Assembly (NCBI RefSeq): GCF_025907915.1
Contig: NZ_JAPAAF010000020.1
Coordinates: 1-64,000, forward strand
Length of the DNA stretch: 64,000 nucleotides
DNA from: Gaoshiqia sediminis
GTDB taxonomy: Bacteria > Bacteroidota > Bacteroidia > Bacteroidales > Prolixibacteraceae
Direction of reading: 5' to 3'
The notes under the pieces are model-generated. The model was not told the origin of the DNA. It did no database searches and saw nothing but the letters and a program-made list of their open reading frames with translations. Shown here piece by piece: positions 55,731-62,455 of the stretch. Positions within the stretch are counted from its first letter, which is position 1. Every line of letters starts with the position of its first letter. The position numbers and the translations under genes are program-made.

Positions 55731-57745
55731 GTAAGGCAAAGAAGATTCAGCTCCGCACTGACCGCTTTCCTGAACTTCGTGGTATTGAGGATGAAGTGGA
55801 AAAGGCCTTGCAGGAGAAGCAAAAGAACCGTCAATACAAGGATGCCGGAAAACGGGTGCATGGCTCACGCAAGGAACAGGCCATGTACAGCAAGCTCATC
55901 AGCTCCAGCGACCTGCAAAGCATCGAACAGGACGAGGCCACGGCCATCGAGCTGGTGAAAAAAGACAAGGTTTTTCCAAAGGTTGACCCACAACTGGAGA
56001 AGGAAAACGGAACGGATTCGGGGTGCGCTTTTTTAAAGGTAAAGCTTCGTCAAGCATTCCCGGCCACACCCCATGCCAATACCAAGCTGGCACGGGAGCA
56101 ATACGTGAAAATGGCTGAGGCTTTCAATACCGTCTTCAACGAGGCCGTGACCATTGAAGACTTAAAGAAGCTCTTGCCCATCGCTACCGATGGGCAAATC
56201 GTACCTAATACAGACTTCGGGATGCTGTTCGGAAAGCAGCTCCGAAATCTGGTATTCGTGCTATATGGCTATGGTAACGGTGTGGGTGCAGCCAAACAAA
56301 CCCTGATTGATGCACGCAGGTATTCAGGCATCTCCAGAGAGAGAGCCTTGCCGCACTACAACAACCTAAAAGCGTATTACGACCGGATTATCGAACGCCA
56401 GCAACGTTGCATTGATTCGGCCAAGCAGATAATCTCTGAGGCGGACATGAGGCAGCACCGGACAAATGACCTGACCTTCCGGGGCGGAATGCTCAGTAGT
56501 GTCCGCACCGTGGAGCAATACGTCCAGTATGTGACGCAGGTGTGTACCCGGTTTATTGGCGACCACCAAAAGGAGTTCAACCAGAAAAAAGAAGAGTTCC
56601 CCAATAAGGAATTTCAGCCGGACTGGTCGTGGGCGAACATTAAGAAAACAGCGGCCACCCAAAGCAGCTCCAAGCCCAAGATGGAGGCCGTACCCTTGGC
56701 CTACATCAAGCGCACCGGGGGATTATTGATTGAGGAGGCGGATGAAAAGACGGTCATCGAACGGCTCCATTTTAAATCGCTCACATTGGGCAACTATGTG
56801 AAGGACAATGAAGCGCAGGAACATATCCGTCATTTTGTGGCTGCCATCGTGGATTTGTGCGAAGTGTTGGACATCAACCTCTCCATCAATGAAAAACTTG
56901 CCATTGCCTTCGGGGCTTTTGGCCGGGGCGGTAAAGCGATGGCCACTTATTACCCCACACGCCAGCTCATCAACCTGACCAAGCGCAACGGGGATGGTTC
57001 GGTAGCCCACGAATGGGGGCATTTCTTCGACCATTATCTGAATGGTTTTGCATTGACCAAACCAGCCTTGCGCTCCGAGCAGTATTTAGACCTGTTAATG
57101 GATAAGTTTGGCAGCAGGCGCAAATACCTGACCAGTTCACGCTCCTCTATGAGCTGGGATTATTTCATCAGTGAGATGGAGTACAACCTGAAAAACCATA
57201 TCCCGGACAGCCCCCTGCTTAAAAGCATGGCCGGAATGGTAGCCATGCTTCGCTTTGGGTATTACCACATCGAGGGGACGATGGTCAGCTACCATCAGGA
57301 CGACATCAAAGGCAAAAAGCCAACTGACAGTTTCCTGTATTACCATTCAAAGCTGCAAGGTTCCTATTGGAGCAACATCGCCGAGATGTTTGCCAGGAGC
57401 TTTGAGTGTTATGTGGCCGATAAGCTCAAAGAGCAAGGCCGGGTGAACAACTATCTTGTTTCGGGGAGCTTGTTCGGCTTCCCGGTCTATCCGCAAGGCA
57501 AGGAACGGGAGTGCATCAACAAATGCTTCGACCACCTGATAGCTTCTATGAAAAGCCATCTCTCCATCAAATCCTTCACACCGTTTACCTCCCAACGAGC
57601 CGATGAGTACATCGACCTAAACCAAGAGGGAACGATCAACAAAGGGGTGATTGTCGGTAAAGAGCGCAAACTGAAGCTGGCCAAAATACGGGCTAAGGCC
57701 ATTATCATCAAGCAAAAACAAGCCCTTGCAAAGGGAGGTGAATAA
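55727..57745 (+). CDS. LPD1-like zincin metalloprotease-like protein
   Basis: A 672-residue protein. H428-E-W-G-H432 in VAHEWGHFFDHYL is a zincin zinc-binding helix; the surrounding region (IAFGAFGRGGKAMATYYPTRQLINLTKRNGDGS) matches the LPD1-type domain of large polyvalent proteins. A downstream Glu-rich segment (NIAEMFARSFECYV) may give the third ligand. The C-terminus IRAKAIIIKQKQALAKGGE is the shared tail. It could be a maturation protease or an effector delivered with the DNA. It overlaps the helicase gene by 4 bp (ATGA). Confidence 0.83.
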   Translation: MSKAKKIQLRTDRFPELRGIEDEVEKALQEKQKNRQYKDAGKRVHGSRKEQAMYSKLISSSDLQSIEQDEATAIELVKKDKVFPKVDPQLEKENGTDSGCAFLKVKLRQAFPATPHANTKLAREQYVKMAEAFNTVFNEAVTIEDLKKLLPIATDGQIVPNTDFGMLFGKQLRNLVFVLYGYGNGVGAAKQTLIDARRYSGISRERALPHYNNLKAYYDRIIERQQRCIDSAKQIISEADMRQHRTNDLTFRGGMLSSVRTVEQYVQYVTQVCTRFIGDHQKEFNQKKEEFPNKEFQPDWSWANIKKTAATQSSSKPKMEAVPLAYIKRTGGLLIEEADEKTVIERLHFKSLTLGNYVKDNEAQEHIRHFVAAIVDLCEVLDINLSINEKLAIAFGAFGRGGKAMATYYPTRQLINLTKRNGDGSVAHEWGHFFDHYLNGFALTKPALRSEQYLDLLMDKFGSRRKYLTSSRSSMSWDYFISEMEYNLKNHIPDSPLLKSMAGMVAMLRFGYYHIEGTMVSYHQDDIKGKKPTDSFLYYHSKLQGSYWSNIAEMFARSFECYVADKLKEQGRVNNYLVSGSLFGFPVYPQGKERECINKCFDHLIASMKSHLSIKSFTPFTSQRADEYIDLNQEGTINKGVIVGKERKLKLAKIRAKAIIIKQKQALAKGGE

Positions 57746-57779
57746 TATACAAACGTGTTAGAACTTAATATCATACAGC

Positions 57780-58670
57780 ATGAAACTGACAATAACCAAT
57801 TACAAGGAAGCCACAAAGAATATTGATTTCAAGAAACTGCCCGAAGCCGCTCAGGAAGCGCACAAGGAGTTCAGCTCCTTTGCAGAGTTCTACAACGATG
57901 ACAAGGACATCAAGGAGATGTTGGATAACCACTTCCGCATTGTGGAACCCTTTCTGAAAGATGCACCCAAGAAGGCAGCGGATAAAAAGAAGTCCCTAGC
58001 TCCCCAAAAGACGGCAAAGAAAGCCTCCCAAAAGTCTGAAAGCAAGAAGACGGCTTCCAAGTCACGCCAGAAAAAGACCGCAACCCGGAAAGCGACAGCC
58101 CGGAAGAAGGCCGCACCCAAACAAATCAAGCGCAAGCCTAACGAGGTGGCGTTAATGCCCTTGGAGATTAAGATTATCAAACGCTATCTGTCCATGCACG
58201 GGCAAAAGGTTTCCGAACGTCAGGTGTCGCTTCTTTACAAGGTCATCCAAAAGGCGGCCACCGAAAAAACCATCCGCAAGACCAGCAAGTATGCCGATGA
58301 AATCAGCAAAATTGGCAACGACCTTGCCAGCACCTACAAACAGATGGGTTCGTCCTGCACCTTTGAGATTCCTGATGCTCTGCACAGCAAACTGAAAAAC
58401 ATTGTGGACAGCTACGGTGTCAGTCCGGCCATTGCCCTTATCAAGCGGTTCATCAACCTCTATGGCAACATCACCATCCAAAAGGCGCAACGCCTGTTGG
58501 CCAGCATCAAGAATGCCAAGAAAAGCGGTAAGGTCAGCTCCGGAGACAATGCCTATGAACGGGTCAACCAAGTGCAGAAACATCTGGAGGACTACCTTGA
58601 CAGCGACAAACTGTTGGTGACCAACATCCAGCTAAACGGATTGAAAGGAGTTGCCGGAGTGGGAAAGTAA
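57780..58670 (+). CDS. Late protein with histone H1-like Lys/Ala segment
   Basis: A 296-residue protein. Residues about 60-122 are extremely rich in Lys, Ala, Thr and Ser (KKAADKKK, KKASQKSESKK, TRKATARKKAAPK), like histone H1 tails, and would bind or condense DNA. The part after it is helical and ordered. It ends LNGLKGVAGVGK, a Gly-Leu motif also seen in other late proteins. It probably packages or protects DNA in the particle. Confidence 0.72.
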   Translation: MKLTITNYKEATKNIDFKKLPEAAQEAHKEFSSFAEFYNDDKDIKEMLDNHFRIVEPFLKDAPKKAADKKKSLAPQKTAKKASQKSESKKTASKSRQKKTATRKATARKKAAPKQIKRKPNEVALMPLEIKIIKRYLSMHGQKVSERQVSLLYKVIQKAATEKTIRKTSKYADEISKIGNDLASTYKQMGSSCTFEIPDALHSKLKNIVDSYGVSPAIALIKRFINLYGNITIQKAQRLLASIKNAKKSGKVSSGDNAYERVNQVQKHLEDYLDSDKLLVTNIQLNGLKGVAGVGK

Positions 58671-58690
58671 AAGCCACTTCTACCAAGCCC

Positions 58691-59311
58691 TTGCGTAGGG
58701 GTGGCAATGATTTACAGGGGTTAACAGGAACCACAAGTCATGTGGTTTCTCCGGGACAGGTGGTATCGGCTGACCAGTTAGCAAAGATGAAGTTCTCCAC
58801 CTTCGCCATTGGGGGAAAGTTCGGGAGGCTATTGGGCAAACCATACAAGCCTTTTTACCTGATGATTTACGGCAACCGCTTCAACGGGAAAAGCTCCGTG
58901 GCCATGCTCTTGGCCGATGAGCTGGTCAAAGGTGGGTTGAATGCTTTGTATGTCTCCAACGAGGAAGGTGTGAAAGGCTCACTTCAGGAAAAGTTGTTGC
59001 GCTTAAAAATCGGCAGTCCCATTCATTTTGTGGAGGACTACAACCCCAAGCAGTTCCGGGGTTATGATGCCGTGTTTCTCGACAGTACCCAGACCGTAGG
59101 CATGAAGCCCGATGAGTTCAAAGCACTCAAAAAGCAGTACCCGGAAACGTCCTTCATTTTGGTGTTCAAAGCCAACCGGGACGGCAGCTCCAAAGGCGGA
59201 AGCGATTGGGAGCATGACGTGGATGCCATCATGCACATCGAGAACCAGAGTGCCACAATGGAAAAGAACCGCTTTCCGGGCGGCAGTACCGAAACCATTA
59301 AAATGTTTTAG
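58691..59311 (+). CDS. RecA/RadA-like P-loop ATPase, candidate packaging or DNA-handling ATPase
   Basis: About 206 residues from a TTG start; ATG at 58787 is the conservative alternative, and the frame is open upstream, so the start is uncertain. Walker A YGNRFNGKSS (about 60-69) and Walker B DAVFLDSTQ (about 124-132) are followed by FILVFKANRDG...WEHDVDAIMHIE, which resembles the RadA/KaiC family. The small size matches packaging ATPases of membrane-containing viruses, but the motifs are RecA-like rather than FtsK/HerA-like. It precedes the lysis genes by 2 bp. Confidence 0.68.
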   Translation: MRRGGNDLQGLTGTTSHVVSPGQVVSADQLAKMKFSTFAIGGKFGRLLGKPYKPFYLMIYGNRFNGKSSVAMLLADELVKGGLNALYVSNEEGVKGSLQEKLLRLKIGSPIHFVEDYNPKQFRGYDAVFLDSTQTVGMKPDEFKALKKQYPETSFILVFKANRDGSSKGGSDWEHDVDAIMHIENQSATMEKNRFPGGSTETIKMF

Positions 59312-59313
59312 TC

Positions 59314-59646
59314 ATGGAGGAAGTAGCCGTCAAACTGTTTTGGGTGACCGTGGGAACCACCGGGTCGCTGGTGGTGGGTGTCATTTCATTCCTTATCCGC
59401 AATGCCATCACCAAGAATGCCACCAAGGAAAATGTGAATGCCAAAACCGATTTACTGGAGAAGGACATTTCGCACCTGACCAAAGAGATGGATGCCTGTG
59501 AGACCAAGTTTGCCATCCTGCACAAACGCATATCCGATTTACGGGACAGCTCCAAGGAGATTTACGTCAGCAAGGAGCTGTTCCACCAAACCATTAAGCA
59601 GCTCAATGAGAAGCTGGATACCATTCTAAAATTCGTAGAGAAATAA
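59314..59646 (+). CDS. Small membrane protein with coiled coil, lysis-module associated
   Basis: A 110-residue protein. One N-terminal membrane segment (VAVKLFWVTVGTTGSLVVGVISFLI) is followed by a coiled-coil soluble part (LLEKDISHLTKEMDACETKF...). The layout is like the accessory membrane proteins next to phage holins. Its stop overlaps the start of the holin-like gene, so they are co-translated. A spanin or holin-regulator role is possible. Confidence 0.7.
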   Translation: MEEVAVKLFWVTVGTTGSLVVGVISFLIRNAITKNATKENVNAKTDLLEKDISHLTKEMDACETKFAILHKRISDLRDSSKEIYVSKELFHQTIKQLNEKLDTILKFVEK

Positions 59647-60068
59647 TGAGACTATTTGGAAAACTAACCAATGCCGGGGTGACAGAAACCCTCAAAGAAG
59701 GCACGAAACTCATTGATGAGATATTCACCACGCAGGAAGAAAAGCTTCAGGGGAAAATGGAGCTTTTCAAGCTGGCCATTACCGACAGGGATTCAGCACG
59801 GGATATGTATGCCAAGGACAGTTGGCTGCAAAAGACCTTTGCCATTTTCTTTCTGGTGGCATGGTGCGGCCTTACCGTGCTCATGCTGGAGTATTTCATC
59901 TTTGGAAACATCCAACTGGAGGATTGGCAAATAGCCTTTGTCAGCAGCATCAACGGTGGTATCTCCACCAAACTAAGCACCATCATCGACTTCTTGTTTG
60001 GTGGGGCAATTGCCGGAGTAAACCAAGTAAACCTTAAATCCAAACGCAAGAATGAAAAAGACATTTGA
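59646..60068 (+). CDS. 3TM-type holin-like protein
   Basis: A 140-residue protein. A helical amphipathic N-terminus (TLIDEIFTTQEEKLQGKMELFK) precedes one strong membrane segment (KTFAIFFLVAWCGLTVLMLEYFIF) and a second weaker one (STIIDFLFGGAIAGVN). A basic tail follows. This resembles the 3TM holins of phages and gene transfer agents, which make the membrane hole for the endolysin. The gene overlaps the endolysin gene by 17 bp. Confidence 0.8.
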   Translation: MRLFGKLTNAGVTETLKEGTKLIDEIFTTQEEKLQGKMELFKLAITDRDSARDMYAKDSWLQKTFAIFFLVAWCGLTVLMLEYFIFGNIQLEDWQIAFVSSINGGISTKLSTIIDFLFGGAIAGVNQVNLKSKRKNEKDI

Positions 60069-60630
60069 TGAATTGTTTGAAGGCGTAATCCGCCACGAAG
60101 GCTATTATGCCAATGTAACCGGGGACAAAGGTGGCGAGACCTATATGGGTATCGCCCGGAACCTCCACCCGGATTGGGAAGGCTGGGCTGTGATTGATGT
60201 TTACAAATCGGAAGTGGGCAGAATCAAGCACAATGCAAAAATCGAAATTCCCGGATTAACCTTTTTGGTCAAGGAGTTTTATAGACATACTTTTTACCAT
60301 AAATACCGCATCGAATCCATTAACCACGAGGCTTTGCAGGAAATCATCTTTGACTGGTGTGTCAACAGCGGCTATTGGGGAAGCTGCGGTGTTCAGAAAG
60401 TCCTGAACCGTTTCTTTGACAGCGACCTCAAACTCGATGGCATCATCGGCAACAAGACCATTGCGGCCATCAATGCCAGCAACCCGGAGCAGCTCTTTAA
60501 TGCCATCAAAGCGGCTCGGATTCATTACTATGAGGTAATTGCCAGAAAGGGGGAGAATGCGAAGTTTTTGGATGGGTGGTTGAGGAGGGTGGAAAGAATT
60601 CTCTTTTCGTATCAAGGAGTACAAAATTGA
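60052..60630 (+). CDS. Endolysin: GH108 muramidase with PG-binding domain
   Basis: A 192-residue peptidoglycan hydrolase. The GH108 signature is FEGVIRHEGYYANVTGDKGGETYMGI, with catalytic Glu16 in RHEG. The second half is the family's peptidoglycan-binding domain (FDWCVNSGYWG...VQKVLNRFF...GIIGNKTIAAIN). It cleaves the cell wall for release of particles. It overlaps the holin-like gene and is the last clear viral gene of the element. Confidence 0.92.
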   Translation: MKKTFDELFEGVIRHEGYYANVTGDKGGETYMGIARNLHPDWEGWAVIDVYKSEVGRIKHNAKIEIPGLTFLVKEFYRHTFYHKYRIESINHEALQEIIFDWCVNSGYWGSCGVQKVLNRFFDSDLKLDGIIGNKTIAAINASNPEQLFNAIKAARIHYYEVIARKGENAKFLDGWLRRVERILFSYQGVQN

Positions 60631-60719
60631 ATTCACAATGATTTAAGTAAAACGAATGATTCTCAAAAATTCCACTAATTTTATGGAATCATTGTTTAAC
60701 TGAAGGTTTTAGCATTTTT

Positions 60720-61727
60720 ATGGGAAAAAAATTAAGTCTATTTAATGATTATCATACGAAAGAAAACATTTTATCTAACCATTGCGGACTAATCCTAAAG
60801 CTTCTGTATGAGGAGAATCCTAAAAGTTTTGAGGAGGTCATCGCTATTTTAACAGGCAAAGACTTCGTTATCAATCCATCTTTTGAACAACAAGTAAGAA
60901 AAACAACGAGTGTTCCGGATATTGTTATTGAACAAAAATCATTCTCAATCTATTTTGAAACCAAGCAATTTGACTGGTTTTATGACGACCAAATTGACAG
61001 ACATTTAGCTGGGTTTAAAAGAGAAAATGATTACAACATCCTTTTTCTAATAGCTAATTTTCAGATTGATGATTTAGAAGAAAAGTTTAAGATACAAATA
61101 GAAAAAGCCAGACGAGATTTTAACATCACACTTTGCCCAATTTCTTTTGAACAACTTATTGGGATCCTTGAAACAGTTGAATCAACTAGGGATTACAAGA
61201 CATTTTTAATAGAATTTCGTGATTTCCTAGAACAGAATAATTATTTACCAACATGGAAACACATGTTAGATGTTGTGAATTGCTCTGGAACCATAAAAGA
61301 AGTTCATGAACATGATGTATATATGTGCCCGGATACAGGCGGAATGTATAATCACCAAAGAGCACTATATTTTGGTGGGTATAAAAACAAAAACGTAAAA
61401 TATTTACATGAAATCAAAGCTTTAGTTGTTGTAGAAAGAGGAGGAAGTAAAGCATACATCAAATGGAAGAATGTTGACATTGAGGACAAAACAATAATAA
61501 ATGAAGCTTTACAAAAAGTTCGATTATTTGAATATAGAATTAATGAAATCCAAGATAGAAACCTCCAAGTATTCATACTTCACAATCGGCAAGAGGTAAA
61601 TTTCAGGAAAGTCTCAGATGGAGGTCTTTATGGCAGTAAAAAGTACTTTAAAAACATAGCAAAGAAGTACAATGCAAATAATGTCAACGAATTAGCAGAA
61701 AAACTAAGAAATGAAACTTGGGAGTAA
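60720..61727 (+). CDS. Putative PD-(D/E)XK nuclease
   Basis: A 335-residue protein. PDIVIEQKSFSIYFETKQ (about residues 76-93) has the D-x(n)-E-x-K arrangement of PD-(D/E)XK nucleases. The rest is charged and helical, and no second domain is recognised. The gene is AT-rich compared with the viral genes to its left. It is followed 11 bp later by an HNH-type gene, so the pair may be a restriction or defence cassette; that is inference. Confidence 0.65.
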   Translation: MGKKLSLFNDYHTKENILSNHCGLILKLLYEENPKSFEEVIAILTGKDFVINPSFEQQVRKTTSVPDIVIEQKSFSIYFETKQFDWFYDDQIDRHLAGFKRENDYNILFLIANFQIDDLEEKFKIQIEKARRDFNITLCPISFEQLIGILETVESTRDYKTFLIEFRDFLEQNNYLPTWKHMLDVVNCSGTIKEVHEHDVYMCPDTGGMYNHQRALYFGGYKNKNVKYLHEIKALVVVERGGSKAYIKWKNVDIEDKTIINEALQKVRLFEYRINEIQDRNLQVFILHNRQEVNFRKVSDGGLYGSKKYFKNIAKKYNANNVNELAEKLRNETWE

Positions 61728-61738
61728 AGCTTTAGCAA

Positions 61739-62269
61739 ATGGAACAGAACTTAAAACATTATATATATGACAATTATTTCATTAAATGTAATAGAGCGCA
61801 AGCTGTTTGTGAACAATTACAGATAAAGCGTGATGTCTTTACCAGTTTATGTTTCGAGATTGATGCTGAAAGAAAATCGGAAATCTTGGAAATGAGAAGG
61901 ATAAGACAATTATACAATAATAAAAGAGGTGAAAATTTTCACTTTGATGACTTTTATACCTTTTATTATTGGTTCATTGGCCAATACAAGAAACAAGACG
62001 GTTGTTGTTACTATTGCAAAACAGAAGAAGCAATCAACGCAGAACTATTCGAAAAAAAATATACTTCAACAAAAAGACTTAATAGAGGGAAACATCTTGA
62101 AGTTGAAAGAAGAGATTCCCATTCTAATATATACAATCCAGAGAATTGTGTTTTAGCCTGTTATTTTTGCAATAATGATAAAAGCGACATTTTCTCTGAG
62201 GAAGAATACTTAGAGTACTTAAAGGATCGAAAAAAGTTCTTTAATAAACAGTTTAATGCGTTGAAATGA
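61739..62269 (+). CDS. Putative HNH-type endonuclease
   Basis: A 176-residue protein. CCYYCKTE (about residue 87-94) and CVLACYFCNNDKSD (about 136-149) form a Cys4 zinc knuckle. EVERRDSHSNIYNPENCVLAC places an Asn and acidic residues as in HNH-like folds, though the first His is not obvious. Probably co-expressed with the preceding nuclease-like gene. No specific family is recognised. Confidence 0.65.
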   Translation: MEQNLKHYIYDNYFIKCNRAQAVCEQLQIKRDVFTSLCFEIDAERKSEILEMRRIRQLYNNKRGENFHFDDFYTFYYWFIGQYKKQDGCCYYCKTEEAINAELFEKKYTSTKRLNRGKHLEVERRDSHSNIYNPENCVLACYFCNNDKSDIFSEEEYLEYLKDRKKFFNKQFNALK

Positions 62270-62455
62270 TAGCGGATTGGCAGACAGATAAAACATGTTT
62301 CTCAAAGCTTCTTATTTTCAGATTTCCTTTAGTCTGGAGGTAAGCATTCGGCCTGCCACGTATTGTAAAAGTAAGAAATTTTCTCAAGCCGGGGATACCG
62401 GCCTGAGAGTTGGAATTTTCTAGGTTGTAGTGGAATCTCTTAGAATTATTCGGAA
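62270..62455. other. Short non-coding stretch with the IS66 end
   Basis: The gap between the HNH-type gene and the transposase stop. GTAAGC at 62340-62345 fits the start of an IS66 terminal inverted repeat. If that is the IS edge, the 8 bp before it (62332-62339) would be one copy of the target duplication; the other lies outside the window. Confidence 0.5.

Larger units (their letters stand above)
12705..62339 (+). mobile_element. Putative integrated virus-like element (ends approximate)
   Basis: All genes here run on the plus strand: tyrosine recombinase, HTH protein, primase-helicase, iteron-like field, restriction cluster, metal-efflux cargo, virion-like and lysis genes. Base composition changes sharply between modules, indicating mosaic origin. 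The left limit is set by the integrase promoter and the right limit by the IS66 end; direct-repeat attachment sites were not found. The last hallmark viral gene ends at 60630, so the two nuclease-like genes after it may be outside the element. Confidence 0.6.

Noticed and set aside
12842-62269. Reading the element as a conjugative element (ICE)
   Set aside because: No relaxase, coupling protein, VirB4-like ATPase or other transfer gene is seen, while holin and endolysin genes are present.
12620-62455. Direct-repeat attachment sites of the element
   Set aside because: I compared the sequence left of the integrase with the gaps at 60631-60719 and 62270-62455 and saw no convincing shared core; no tRNA gene lies at either side. 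The right end may be elsewhere or outside the window.
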